DNA of 64,000 nt, from contig OX421966.1 in the NCBI GenBank assembly GCA_949128115.1, forward strand, positions 62,803,416-62,867,415. The letters run 5' to 3'. Under the pieces are notes generated by a model, which was not told the origin of the DNA, ran no database searches, and saw nothing but the letters and a program-made list of their open reading frames with translations. Every line of letters starts with the position of its first letter. Within the stretch, counting starts at the first letter, position 1. Below, piece by piece: positions 21,425 to 32,639 of the stretch. The stretch comes from Anaspis maculata. Taxonomy: Eukaryota > Arthropoda > Insecta > Coleoptera > Scraptiidae. The position numbers were made by a program, and so were the translations under genes.

Positions 21425-22335
21425 CAATACTTTCATCTTGAATTCCACCCCGAAGAAAAGTCAAGGGGTAATGTGATAGATAATATTGTTCCATTTCAGC
21501 AATAGTTGCCAAGATTCACCTTTTGGTTGACGCTAACCGGGGATAATACTGGCTCTGAAATTTTTCTGCCTCCTTGGTTGAATTTCCTTGCTAAAGTATT
21601 GAAGGAATAACTACCAAATGAAAATTTTCTTCTTTCGTTGTCTTTGTGTAAATACATGCACCTGACTAGACAGTGGGAATGTCTGTTAGCAAATAATTGT
21701 TTTGTGTTGCCTTTGCTCTGTAACTCCAGCTATAAAAAATTGCCGTGTCGGTACAAAAAAAAACCGCACACGCCTAGAGGATTCTTCTGAAGTGTTGTTG
21801 GCAATTACGCAAGAAGGCTCGCTCTCTGTTGGGCGAGAGGACAGCGGCCTTGAACGCTATGCACACATACAAGACCAAGGTCGCCGGTCGGAAGTGCAAC
21901 TTTTCTCTTGACTGCCGAACACAGCCGGTTCACCGAATTTATTGTGTCCTCAATTTTTTTTTCTTTGTGCCTCATCCCACGGTGCTATTCCCGCAAAGTT
22001 TATGTAACCGATCGGTTTTAAAGCTCATCGAGATCTGATCTGAATCATTCTCTCAGCATATGTGTTAGTTCTGGTACATACAATCAATTTGATCTACGAT
22101 GACTCATTAGCACTAGTTAACGTTGGGCTCGTACATTTACATTGGATATCAGACCGGGATCACGTCCAGGATGGTTTACAAAAAATCAAATTACAAGAAA
22201 TGTGTTGTGATTTGAAAATAAGTAGAGTACTAGTGAATGTATTTGGAAGTCATGGTGCCTCATCGCTGTTGGGCTGAATTCGGCTATAATTCTGTATTTG
22301 ATGAGTTTTTGGCTTATTATTGGGTGAGGATCCAA
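21425..22335. other. Unique-looking sequence
   Basis: Two overlapping plus-strand frames (21,702-21,911 and 21,829-22,038) have no recognisable domain. A polypyrimidine stretch near 21,950-21,970 precedes GTGCC but I see no convincing exon. Confidence 0.35.
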
Positions 22336-22339
22336 AGCA

Positions 22340-25260
22340 TGAGATCGAGCATTGATCTTAGATGTCGGCCATCCCAAGTTTTCAATAAACAATTTCTTCA
22401 GAGATTCCAAGGACGTCGCCTTCAAATATTCCGTAGGACAATCTGTCCAAGATTCCTCCACCTTGAAAACCAGGAGTCTTCGGGTGAATCCTAGAGTATA
22501 TGATTCTCTTTTCTTAGAGTCTAGAGGTCTCCCAAGGAAATCATCCGATCAAGTGAAGCAGTAGATTTCTAGGATTTTGAATAGAAGCATAGTACGCACA
22601 AAAGATCTTATAGGTTGCAGTGCCGAAAGGATTCTCCAAGACAAACGACCACATCTAATCTACAATTTAGAGTCTAGAGGAATACATATCTACTGTGACA
22701 GGCAAATTCTTACAATCGATGATCGATGCAATGATTCCTGCGTATTGTTACCTGAAATCAAAAGTGAAATTCCGAGCAAAATGTAGATATCTGCAAGGAT
22801 CTTAAAGTATTCGTTCGCTATTTGCCTGAATCTTATTTCATCCGGATTTTTGCGCTATCTGGGCCCGTAACCTATTAGTGAGAGTATTCAACTTTTTGGA
22901 GGATCTGGTGTTACCTGAAAACTTTGTACGATCTCTAAATGTGGAATTTTCCTGGAAGTCGATTCCATATGTCTGAGTTGGGACAAGAAAAAGATTTGAG
23001 CCATTCTGTAGCTACTAATAAACTTGTAATTCACGTCTAACTTACTCCATTTAGGACGGGGGACCCTTCCAGACGATCAGAGGGTTCCACTCCTAGGGGG
23101 TTGGAGAGGTCAACTTTCTTGATTGAGGCTGTTTGTCACAGTAAGCACACACATCAGGGATCATAATTATAGTTATTTTCAGTATCGTGTTTTCTGTGTG
23201 ACTTATAAAAAGGCTTAGATTCTTACTCCCAATGAACACAGTGTTGTGTCTGTACCGACGATTTACCCACTTATATTCAATTATCCTCACTATCCTTATA
23301 TTAGAAAAATGTTTCCAGGGATCAAAATTGCGAGGACCTGAAGTCACTATGGCAGGGATCCCAGTTTTCGACTTCGGTTACTGAATTGTGCTTGTACTTT
23401 CGTACTTTTGAAAGAACTAGATAAAGTATCACTGCCAAAGATTACGGAGTCATATTTCCAAGGGCTCTAAAGCAGTGTATCTTCACAGATCTTAGGGACA
23501 AGATCTCCAGGGATCTTGAATTGCTGTTTTAAGAGATTTTGGACCAGCGCTTCTAAGTATAACAAGTTGTTCTACCAGGAATCATCGTGCTCTGTTTTCT
23601 GTCGCTGAGTTTTTTTGTATATCAACTTTTGAAGAGGCTAGATAACGTACTACTTTCAAAGATTACGGTGTAGTGTCTCCGAGGACTCTAGATGTACAGA
23701 TGTTACTCTATCAGGGCTTCTTTTCAGTGGACTCCTTTCAAAGGTACTAAATAGTGTGTTGCTGATGCCAAAGATAACGGACTAACGGCTCGATACCAAG
23801 TTGGGGCTGAGAGCGGCGTACGTACGGTTACCACAGCAACGGCGGATACCAACCAATCAGACCGCTGTATTTGGCGAGTTACGCCGTCCCAAACTTTGCG
23901 CGTACAACTTGGTATCGAACTTTAATATTTTTAAGAGCACTAGAACAGTGTCGTCACGGATCATTGGAACAGACTTTACAGGGATCATAATCATATAACA
24001 CTACAATAATTATTGTAGTGTTCTTTATAGCGTCCTATTCTCTGTAGATGAGTTATCTCACGTAACCTCTGAACAGGGTGGATAGAGTATCACTTCCAGA
24101 GAATACAGTGTGATGTCTACGAGGATTCCAAAATCTACTCGCCTATCTTCAGTTATCGTTACTTGAAAGGTGTTTCCCATGGACCAAACCCGGCACTTGC
24201 GAGAATCCTAGTGCCCTAGAGGTGATAGAGGATTCTGGAGTAGCACCCACCAACACAACTTCATTTACGGTTATTCGAAAGATGTTTCCAGAAACCAAAA
24301 CCAGCACTTGCGAGCACCCGAAGTCACTTGATCAGGAATCCCAGTGTTCTGCTTTCTGCCAGGTGTCATATGCTATGTAACTTTTAAAGGGGCTATAAAT
24401 GTAGATACCTAATGTTACTGCCAAAGATCAGGGTGTTGTGTTTACAAAAGCTTTAGAGAGTATTTTCATGGGGGTCATATTCACGGAAAGAGGGAACGGA
24501 TTACCTCATTTAGCCAACCGACTAGTCAGCTATCTCATCAGAAACAGGCATTCCAACCAGTCACAACTCGACGTGATGTGGATGTGATCGCATTTGCTAA
24601 TATCCGAAAATAGAGCTCCCGATCGCTGGAACAGAAATCCTTAGACTGCTGTTTCCCAAGGATTCTGCATCTTTCACGTGCCGGGGTCTTAGTTATTCTA
24701 TCATAGATCTTGATGCTTTGCTTTTTGTTCCTGAATCATCTCATATAACTTAAAAAAGGTTCAAGAGAGTATTACTCCCAGAGATCATGGCCAAATATCT
24801 CCAGGATTCTAGAGTACTCGTAGCACCCACCCATCTTCGATTATCCTCACTTGAGAAGAGGTTCTATGGATCAAAACTAGCTAGCACTTGCGGTGGTCTA
24901 AGGTCACTCTATCAGGGATCCAAGTGGACTGCTTTTCACCGCTAATTATTGTCCTACGGGCTTCTTAACAAGGCAGGACAAAGTGTTACTTCCAAAAATC
25001 ACAGAGGAATATTTCCAAGGGCTCCAGAACAGTATCTCCACCTTTCGTTGGGCCAGAGTCTTTACGGTTTTGTTGGACTGCTGTTCTCAGAAATCCTCAA
25101 CTGTCATTCCAAAAGATCTTGTAGGTCATTCTATCGATCACAGTGTGCTGTTTTCTGTCGCTGAGTCGTCATTAAGTTTTAACAAGGCTAAACATAAGAT
25201 TATCCCTTCCGGAAATTACTGTGTAGTAGTATTTCTGAGGGCTCTGAAGTGATACCTACC
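22340..25260 (+). repeat. Satellite C, long degenerate tandem repeat
   Basis: Recurrent blocks: TTATCCTCACT...GATCAAAA..GCACTTGCGAG, then GTCACTCTATCAGGGATCC, CTGTTTTCTGTCGCTGAGT, ACTTCCAAAGATTACGGTGT and ATTTCCAAGGGCTC. Block starts are visible near 23,280, 24,145, 24,270 and 24,835. Shorter versions flank the composite element at 32,640-32,945 and 36,149-36,345. ORFs inside are not believable genes. The segment 22,340-23,040 is more diverged and its membership is less sure. Confidence 0.65.
23790..23925. mobile_element. Small MITE-like element inside satellite C
   Basis: Ends CGATACCAAGTTGGGG and CAACTTGGTATCGA are inverted copies. The body contains GGTTACCAC and CCAATCAGACCGCTGTATTT. A diverged relative with CCAATCAGAACGCTGTATTT lies at about 26,560-26,945. 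Confidence 0.65.
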
Positions 25261-25269
25261 ATGCGAATA

Positions 25270-25294
25270 GTAGATAGATAGATAGATAGATAGA
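25270..25294 (+). repeat. (TAGA)n microsatellite
   Basis: About six perfect TAGA tetranucleotides directly after satellite C. Confidence 0.95.
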
Positions 25295-25356
25295 TCATTT
25301 ATTAGTTCTTAAAAGCAATGTAACGTGTATAAAAAATGATAATAACAAGTATAATA

Positions 25357-26435
25357 CAGGGTGGCCCAACGAAAACAGAACAGAGGGGTCTTCGGGCATT
25401 TCACCTCATTTTTTTGAAAAAAGCTCGAACAGGTCGATTTTTATATTGAGGGGGACATCTGAAACATACATTGGCGGATTTCCATGTTTAGCCTTCTCAC
25501 CCCCACCCGCCCCAACTTCGAAGTTTCAAATGACACCACCCCCTTTGCGATACATTAAATTGAAAAGAATTGAGTTCTCTTTCTGAAAAAATATTTCTAT
25601 AATTTTCAACCCCACCCCTCTTCTTCCTAAAATTGTCAGAGTTTCCAATGTAATATTTTTGATCTCTCAATTCTCTTGAGTACAGTCAACGTCATCCTGC
25701 ACAGCATCGAGGGAGAAAATTTTCCGTGTAAAAAGTGCCACCCAAATTCATCCCTTCACTCCCCCACCTCAACTTCAAAATCTAAAATGACACTACCTAC
25801 TTTGTGATACATCAAATTGAAGGGAATTAAATTCTCTTCCTGAATAAAATTTTTTCAGAATTTTAGAGAAGCCCCCTTTCCCCCTAAAATACTCCGCATG
25901 TTCAATTTATCAGGAGAGGGGTTGAAAATTCCAAAAAAATTGTTTTCAGAAAGAGAAATCAATTTCCTTTTATTCGATGTATCACAAAGTAGATGGTGTC
26001 TGTTAAGTTTTGAAACTGGAGTGGGGGAGAGGAAAGGGGTGAGTTTGGGTAACACTTTTCTCCACCGAAAATTTTCTTCTTAGATGCTATTCAGGATGAC
26101 GCTGATTAAATTGAAGAAAATTGAGGGGTCGAGGATATAAAATGGGACAGTCAGAGAAATTTAGGAAGATGGGGGATGGTATTGAAAATTTTGAAAATAT
26201 TTTTTTCAGAAAAAAAATTTGATTCTCTTTGATTTGATGTATCGCAAAGTAGGTAGTGTCATTTGAAATTCTAAAGTTGAGGTGGGTAGGGGTGAGGGGG
26301 CTGAAGATAGAAATCTGCCAATGTATGTTTTAGATGTCCCCCTCGATATAAAAATCGACCTGTCTGAGATTTTTTTGAAAAAATGATGTGAAATGCCCGA
26401 AAACCCCTCTGTTCTGTTTTCGTTGGGCCACCCTG
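25357..26435. mobile_element. 1.08-kb TA-flanked foldback element, CAGGGTGGCCCAACG ends
   Basis: Inverted arms meet near 25,895. Ends TA-CAGGGTGGCCCAACGAA (25,357) and the complement to 26,435, each bordered by TA. Arms contain mirrored CCCCACCC-rich segments. ORFs at 25,855-26,083 and 26,271-26,453 are arm artefacts. No transposase. Confidence 0.9.
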
Positions 26436-26534
26436 TATATAAAATTCACACAATTGCTGTTGAACACGTCAGAATAAAAGCGATGTAACAATAACAATTC
26501 CGTTATCCAAGTAGAGATAACGAAATCAAGAGAA

Positions 26535-26945
26535 TCCGTTTGCGCCCGGATTCGCGTCGGGTTACCACGACCAGGGCCGTCTCTACATATTTGGCCGCCC
26601 TCGTGATCGTGCAAAAACTCTAAAGCCGCCCCCCTCTCCCTTTTTTTCGAGCATTTTTTCAAATGTTAAATTTTCTGTATAGCTTTTTCAATGAATTCTT
26701 TCAAAATGTTCAGGGGCGGCCGCAGTGGTAAAATGTGAAAAGCAAAAAAAAAATAGGAAAAACGCCCCCTGAATCTGGCCGCCCTTGTGCCAGGCACGAG
26801 TTGCACGCCCGCTTAAGATGGCCCTGACCACGACACCTGTTCAAAACAACCTGTTTCAGCCAATCAGAACGCTGTATTTGACAATTTGCACCGCTGAAGC
26901 TGTACGCCACCTGACTTGAAATTGGGCTGTTAGGTACGAACGTGC
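26535..26945 (+). mobile_element. MITE relative of 23,790-23,925, interrupted by a hAT MITE
   Basis: The flanks of the inserted hAT MITE, when read together, give TTACCACGAC then ACCTGTTCAAAACAACCTG and CCAATCAGAACGCTGTATTT, similar to the element at 23,790-23,925. Confidence 0.55.
26572..26826. mobile_element. hAT-type MITE with perfect 8-bp target duplication
   Basis: Starts CAGGGCCGTCTCTAC and ends TTAAGATGGCCCTG, imperfect terminal inverted repeats typical of hAT elements. It is flanked on both sides by ACCACGAC (26,564-26,571 and 26,827-26,834), the 8-bp duplication characteristic of the superfamily. 255 bp, with no coding capacity. GGCCGCCCTCGTG and GGCCGCCCTTGTG are direct subrepeats. 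Confidence 0.9.
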
Positions 26946-27131
26946 TATAGCTGACCTACACGCCTGAAAGTTGGAGAATTTGGAATAATTCTCAGTGAAA
27001 AAACTTGAAAGTTGTGGAATTGTAATACACTGAGGTCAGGTTAAGGTTGGCGCATCACAGTACAGTGAAGGAGAGACCGTGATATAACATGAGTGGGGAA
27101 GAGACAGAGAGAGAAGCTAAAGGGAAGACAG

Positions 27132-27536
27132 CTAGAGGAAGAAAAAAATGGATTGGCCAGTACAATAGCTATTTTTATAATTTTTCCCAAAAAATGTAGA
27201 ATTTTTCTGGGAAATTTCTAGCGACGAAAAACAAAAGAAAGCTATTTGACTAGACGATCCAACTTCAGATACCGGTTTCTTTTTGTTTGTCTCTCGAAGC
27301 ACTGATATAATAGGTTCACTTGTACTGTGTGACTCCAGTTGACTAGGCAAATTTTCTACTTTAGCATTGTAGGCTTCCGCCTTTTTACCTGGTGTGAAAC
27401 TGACTTCTCTGGCAGTCAAGTTATATTTCTTATCAAATTGATATTGAAGTCTTGGAAAACCGACCTTGTCGTACGTGAGAATGCCACTAGAGGGGCGCAG
27501 AGCTGTATTGCCATCATTTAGACACCAAAACCCCAC
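27132..27536 (-). CDS. Possible host exon, unrecognised protein
   Basis: The minus-strand frame has protein-like composition: SGILTYDKVGFPRLQYQFDK then YNLTAREVSFTPGKKAEAYN. In genomic context it could be an internal exon: an acceptor-like GATGGCAATACAG precedes CTCTGCG near 27,513, and a donor-like CACCAG-GTAAAA lies near 27,390. It lies downstream, on the same strand, of the frame at 27,557-27,829, and the two could be exons of one gene. I recognise no family. The last 40 residues (FCFSSLEISQKNSTFF...) look non-coding, so the true exon, if real, is shorter. A decayed transposon ORF is equally possible. Confidence 0.3.
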   Translation of the reverse strand: MGFWCLNDGNTALRPSSGILTYDKVGFPRLQYQFDKKYNLTAREVSFTPGKKAEAYNAKVENLPSQLESHSTSEPIISVLRETNKKKPVSEVGSSSQIAFFCFSSLEISQKNSTFFGKNYKNSYCTGQSIFFFL

Positions 27537-27556
27537 GGGGTCGCTTTCAATTTAAG

Positions 27557-27829
27557 TCATTTTGACGGCAGCCATTCAAGGCTGCCAAAAACTTGTTCCG
27601 TCAAGCTCCAAAACGGAAGCAAATTACAAACTGAAGGTATACACATGAATTTTGGTCCAATACGCAACTTTGAGCGGCTGGGTTTTTTGAAATTTGGTTT
27701 AATTAATTTTTTATACGTGAATTCTGCTGCAACTGCAGGCCTGCTGGGATGTTCCTTGTCTTGCCAATAGTTCTTCATAATTCGTCGTGTCTTTTCGACT
27801 GCAAAAGGTGAAAGGATTGATGAATCCAT
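27557..27829 (-). CDS. Possible first exon of an unrecognised host gene
   Basis: The ATG at 27,829 (minus) starts MDSSILSPFAVEKTRRIMKN, then YWQDKEHPSRPAVAAEF and a basic run KKLIKPNFKKPSRSKLRIGP. After about residue 62 the frame loses protein character, and a donor-like GTGTATACC lies near 27,645, so the exon may end there. The 90-residue length is therefore an upper bound. A motif common near insect promoters (TTTGACACCTGTCAAATGTC) lies about 90 bp upstream. No domain recognised; moderately coding-like only. Confidence 0.3.
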   Translation of the reverse strand: MDSSILSPFAVEKTRRIMKNYWQDKEHPSRPAVAAEFTYKKLIKPNFKKPSRSKLRIGPKFMCIPSVCNLLPFWSLTEQVFGSLEWLPSK

Positions 27830-27894
27830 GGGATCCCTTTTTTTGGACGAAGGCCTAGTACTTTTTTAGTTTGAATCAACCCAAAGTTGAACCG

Positions 27895-27960
27895 GCTTCG
27901 AGAGGTTAGGAATATTTTTGACACCTGTCAAATGTCAAAGCTGCTTTGATTTTTTTGTTC
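27895..27960. promoter_or_regulatory. Candidate bidirectional promoter segment
   Basis: Contains GAGAGGTTAGG and the near-palindrome TTTGACACCTGTCAAATGTC between an ATG-started minus frame (27,829) and ATG-started plus frames (28,011 and 28,069). Palindromic TGACAxxTGTCA motifs of this kind are often seen near insect transcription starts; that is recall, not measured here. Confidence 0.25.
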
Positions 27961-28010
27961 ATTAGCGAAAATTGAGAACAGCTCGAAAAATCACTACATT
28001 TTCCAATATA

Positions 28011-28227
28011 ATGGAAAAAGCGTCGGACATCATGTCTCGCGAAAATATTTCGTCTATCTGCGAAGGATATGCTTAAAAATGCGTTCCAAAAGTGGTCCGA
28101 ACGACGAACGCTAAATGAAGCCAGAGCAGCTACCGCAAAGTTTTGGGGATTTATATTTCAGTTTTGGAAACTTGGAAACAAAATCTCACAGCCGACTAGA
28201 ATTACGGTACAGGTGAACATACTATAG
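28011..28227 (+). pseudogene. Short coding-like segment, possibly frameshifted
   Basis: Two overlapping frames look protein-like: MEKASDIMSRENISSICEGY from 28,011, ending at a stop after 21 residues, and MLKNAFQKWSERRTLNEARA from 28,069 in the next frame, ending at 28,227. A single-base shift near 28,060 would join them. The second frame ends 10 bp before a TTAA-flanked mobile element, which may have truncated it. No family recognised. Confidence 0.2.
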
Positions 28228-28241
28228 CAATGGAACCTTAA

Positions 28242-29544
28242 AGGAGACCACAACACAAAATACAAATTGGTCTCAGATGAAAGAGTTGAAAAAACTAGAA
28301 CGATTGCATAGGGTCTTGTAATATTACTTAGCTCGTGGCGGGCAATGCGGTTATAATTAAGAACGACAATGACGTCAGAAGGGCAAATTTTCACGGGCTA
28401 CCTATAGCTACGCACGGGCATACCTGTATCTGATTCTGTTGCCGATGAGACGAAGACGGTTTCAAGCCTGCCATAATTATTACTGATTCTTTGAAGACAA
28501 TGGCGTCTGTCAAAACGACAATAGCAATATCAAGACCATGATGGGAACGTGATAGGTGAAAATCGGAGGTGAAAATCTAGGTGAAAACATCTTCCCAAGT
28601 GACGTCACGATAATATTTTCAAAATGTTTTATTGCGGCTGATCGGACTCGTCTAGAAAACTTAGATTTGTTCCGTATACTCTCAACCTTCGCAACTCACA
28701 CATATATTTTAGTTACAAGATACTCACACTGGGGTCCCCGGGACCCTGATTTTCCAAAGTCGTTAATACATATATGTAGTTTTTTTGTACAACAAGTGAC
28801 TATGTATATGGATGAGAAGAATCATAGTCTATATATTTTATGGATCATCAAGCATCAAAATACAAAATTGATTGTTCTGGGGTGATCTTTGTATAACAAT
28901 GTGAGAAATATACCAAAAAAGTGATAGGTTGATATGATAATTATTTTTTCAAAATTGACAATGCGTTGGAAAGAAAGAATTGAATTTTGAATGTATATAA
29001 GGAAGGACAAATATGAAAAAAAATATTCGAACAATATAACTTGAAAAGCCAGTCTTAGCGAAGTTCTTGAAAACTGCTATTATTCGCTATGCAGTCTTCG
29101 CATTTCCACGCTATGTGCTCGTCTCACATTGGTTTATGACAGATATGACATAAGTTTTTTGTCTTTCTGTCTTTTCTCTGGGACAGAAGACACACCTGTC
29201 TTCCTTCTCGACAATCTCTCGTCAACCTGGAAGTGGTCATGTATTCCAAAATATAGTTACATGGATCTCACAGTGGGGTCCAGAGTACCCGAGCATCACT
29301 TTGGATGCTCTTAGAAACAATACAAAACGCATCTGAGGTGAATTACTGGAAGTATAGATGGGTGAAGGTACCAACTGAATTTACATGGACGGGTGCTGCC
29401 CAATTTGCAACCGTTGAAAAATTATCGGAAAAACATAATTCGCTCGGGTCTTTTGGACCCCAGAGTGAGGTGCGAAGGTTAAACTACCTTCCCCATGAGT
29501 CAGTCGAATAAAATATAGACTCGATTTTGGTGTTGTGGTCTCCT
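28242..29544. mobile_element. TTAA-flanked DNA transposon remnant, 1.3 kb
   Basis: Inverted ends AGGAGACCACAACAC (28,242) and GTGTTGTGGTCTCCT (to 29,544) are each bordered by TTAA (28,238-28,241 and 29,545-29,548). TTAA duplication is the hallmark of piggyBac and Kolobok elements. Subterminal CTCACACTGGGGTCC motifs recur near 28,720 and 29,262 and inverted near 29,450. Internal frames (28,556-28,885 plus, and others) are weak, and I see no DDE transposase signature, so this is non-autonomous or decayed. Confidence 0.7.
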
Positions 29545-29554
29545 TTAAGAAGAA

Positions 29555-30424
29555 AAAAAATTGGAAGGCTAGCCTTAAAGTGGTTAATGGAGATATGAAG
29601 ATCAGGTCAAATTCGATTCAAGATAAACGAGGCATTCTAGCTTTCCTATATACCGATCCTTAGGAATACCAAATGATGAATTTTGATGAAATTATAGTTT
29701 GTGTGTTTGTGAGTCGTGCTGTCAGTGAATCGTCCTGTATAATCCACCATTTTCCTGGAATCAGAACCTTTTATTTTTTGTGAGATTCATATGAGATTCA
29801 TGTATCTACCTACTGTCGGAATAAGACATCCTGTTACAGACCAAGAAGACGCAGACGTTCAGTATTGGCCATGCGGTTTAAATCACAATATTGACTTTGG
29901 ATACTTGAACCACAAATCCTTCCCATGTTCTCGGAGTAGTAGTACAGTACATTATCGCAAGCACCTATTGCACTACCAGTCAATTATTATTTAAAGAAGC
30001 AAATTGTGCTGCGCAGTCGAGGGTTGCCGTCCAGAAGTTCCCCGCACACTTGATCGATTTCGGGTTGAAACTTGGTCGTTGCGAGGCCCGAGGCGAGAAA
30101 GACGTCTATTATCGCTCTCTCATGAAATATTTCCCTGTTATACTACCTCGTCGGGAAGAAAATCGAGGAAACTTTTCGCAGCGAGCCCGGAGTTTCGCCG
30201 GAAAATCCACCAACTATTCATTAAAAACGCCCAGGTAATAGAGCGGGGTGTTTTCAATTTCGTTTCTCGATTTCAGCGCCACGAGGCCTTGCTGACAGCA
30301 TCTTTGGAACTTATCAAGTTTTGAATAAGTGAAGCTACTATGGCTGAGCATGGCTCGAGCACGGTTGAAAGATTGCTATAATTATGATCCCAGATCCCAG
30401 ATCCCAGGTGCTCAAATAATCGTC
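29555..30424. other. Unique-looking sequence with a higher-GC stretch
   Basis: About 30,010-30,340 is richer in CG dinucleotides than its surroundings (GTTGCGAGGCCCGAGGCGAG) and carries two overlapping plus frames without a recognised domain. It might be a host exon or conserved non-coding block. ATCCCAG is repeated three times near 30,388. Confidence 0.35.
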
Positions 30425-30669
30425 AACAATATTTTAATTTCAGGAAAGGATCCGCCATCTCACAGAAGGATATGGAGTTTAATCAAATGAACTGCATGCA
30501 GTCTTCCTTCAAATTATTATTTATTTCTGACTGGTTTCGAAGGTCTCTGGCCCTTCTTCGTTCAGAGTGTAAAGTTTTAAAATAAAATACATGAAACAAG
30601 TACATAAAAAAAGAACGATAACATACCGATAATGTATAAAAGGATGATGAAAATAAATTTTGTGTAATT

Positions 30670-30878
30670 TTTTTTTTAAATTGAAAATTTTCATTCTTGA
30701 AACTAATTTTGAAATTTTACATGTTTGTAAGAAAGGACAGCTTTCAGATAGTACAGAGGTTCTTAAAATTTGTAAAGCAACTAGTAACTCTTCTCAAAAT
30801 TCCCTAAATGATTGTATAGATTCTCCTTTTGAACATTTCTACAACGCTGTTGATTTGAATAACCTTTTTGCTGTCTAA
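30670..30878 (+). pseudogene. C-terminal remnant of the element ORF
   Basis: The frame reads KIFILETNFEILHVCKKGQL, then a Ser-rich linker and NSLNDCIDSPFEHFYNAVDL before a stop. The pattern of a hydrophobic-acidic segment followed by LN-D resembles the region following the GIY-YIG nuclease in Penelope-like proteins. RT and nuclease domains are absent. The start codon shown by frame analysis is not meaningful because the element is 5' truncated. Confidence 0.4.
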
Positions 30879-31128
30879 TCAACCATCCTTTCATTAATTT
30901 ATCATACACCTTGTACCATTGATATCAGCTCTATTATTTCATACATTTCTATCAAGTTCTTTTGTCCTTTCTTCCATGACAACACCACAACTGTTTTATT
31001 GACATCTGAAGAATTTGAAAACTATTTTACACAAACTTTATCTTCACCATCCTTTCATACATTATCGTTGTATTATCGTTCTCCTTTTATGTACTTGTTT
31101 TATGTATTTTATTTTAGAACTTTACACT

Positions 31129-31165
31129 CTGACGAAGAAGGGCCAGAGATCTTCGAAACCGGTTA
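31129..31165 (+). ncRNA. Hammerhead-ribozyme-like core in the right terminal repeat
   Basis: CTGACGA matches the conserved CUGANGA core, GAAG...CTTC can form stem II, and GAAACC provides the second conserved strand. The inverted copy at 30,531-30,567 has one extra A in the first core (CTGAACGA). Stems I and III are not clearly visible, so catalytic activity is uncertain. Confidence 0.4.
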
Positions 31166-31223
31166 GAAATAAATAATAATTTGAAGAAAGACTGCGTGCA
31201 GTTCATTTAACAATATTTTAATT

Positions 31224-32635
31224 ATTCAAACGCAGTCAAGAAAAAAGACCCATTTTGAGCAAAAAAAAAAGATTTTCCTTCTGTCTGCGAATATCTACTT
31301 GTATTATTTGTAAGTTGTATCAAAATAGTAGGAGTTTTGTACCTACTAAGGAATTTCACGTACCTAGTTATCTTGGTGATATTACAAAACGCAATGGCCA
31401 GAAATCGACTTTGAAAGAAAGACGCGAAGAAACCCGTAAAAGTTGACAAAAACGAAGGTTGGGCAAACACCAATAACAGAAAGCCGCGAAACTGTAGTAA
31501 AGTGGTGTATGTATAAGGCATGTATTTGTAAATATTTGTACAATCGGTGCCATTGAAAGTCCATGTCATAATTGGTAGATTACCTAACAAGCAACCCAAT
31601 ATTTACCCTAGAATTGTCTTGAGTTGCACCACACAAAGACCCGAAATCTATATTTGTTGTTTTCTATGTGATTTGTAACGAGCGGTCAGCCATTGAGCTT
31701 AGAAAATTTCGCTCTTATTGTAACTTTATAATTATTGCTTGCCGGTATGCTTGCGCTCCATTCAATGGAGGCATTATTTTGGATTATTATGTACCCAATT
31801 TCTTTCGTTTTAGGTAACGTAAAGAAGACTGTGTTTAATCAACGTAGTAATTTAAAAAGGCTGGGTAAGATAGCAAAGAAATTTGCTGGGATGCTCTTAA
31901 CCCAGATTATTTCTTCGGCACACCGTGCCTAATACCGCTTTGGCAAACAATTGAAGGTAAAAAATGTCGCAAGTGTGCCTGGTGATGCTACAGCTCCGAC
32001 ACTGCCTGTAATCACACACACACACTTTTAAATTATACGACCTCAACACCAAACGGTTCGAACCAGTTTTGCAAATTGAACATCGAAGGCAAAACGAACA
32101 AGAAAAAAAAAGTGAGAGAAGATCAAAGATCGGAATATAAGTCTGCCGAGAGGATGACGACGCTGGACTTAGAAGAGCAAGGTCGCAGAGCAGTTGTTGT
32201 TATTGAACGCATAGCCATCGAGAAGATTTAATAATGATGAAGCACAACCCATCCACCGTCGTACAATATACAGTGCGGTCGCACTTTGTGTTGTAATTGC
32301 CAAGGCTTCGGGTGCATTGTTGCGCGCCGCCTGAAAAATGCTCCGGAGGTATCAGACGAGCAACCAGCACCCATCAGCGCCGAAGGTGTGGGGAAGCGAA
32401 TTCCATTCGAATTATCTCGATTGCATCGTTTATGTGCTCATGACAGAATTTTCTTTGTTACGGATAAGAAATCTTCTTGAAGTCTTGCCACAATTGTTTT
32501 TGTGTTACGTTTTTATTTCGGGAGGTTCCAGCGAGAAAAATACACAAAATGGATCTCATTTTAGTCTTTGGAGAACCCTTGGGAGTAGGTCCCACTCCGT
32601 GATCTTTGAACTAAGCCTTTTTAAAAGTTACATGG
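31224..32635. other. Unique-looking sequence
   Basis: Opposed overlapping frames at 31,222-31,599 and 32,286-32,640 have no recognised domain. The segment 32,290-32,470 is more CG-rich and could be host sequence. Nothing else identifiable. Confidence 0.35.
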
Positions 32636-32639
32636 CATA

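Larger units (their letters stand above)
30440..31208 (+). mobile_element. Penelope-like element tail with inverted terminal repeats
   Basis: A 769-bp insertion is flanked by a perfect 15-bp direct repeat AACAATATTTTAATT (30,425-30,439 and 31,209-31,223). Terminal repeats of about 165 bp are inverted (30,488-30,650 and 31,042-31,205; TGAACTGCATGCAGTC type), with 48 bp of extra sequence on the left. Each contains a GAAGAAGGGCCAGAGA...GAAACC hammerhead-like segment. Penelope-like elements are known for LTR-like repeats in either orientation, variable long target duplications and hammerhead motifs. The unique middle encodes a C-terminal peptide consistent with the end of such an ORF. Confidence 0.6.

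Noticed and set aside
31222..31599. 125-residue minus ORF with overlapping opposite ORFs
   Set aside because: No recognisable domain; composition of AT-rich non-coding DNA.
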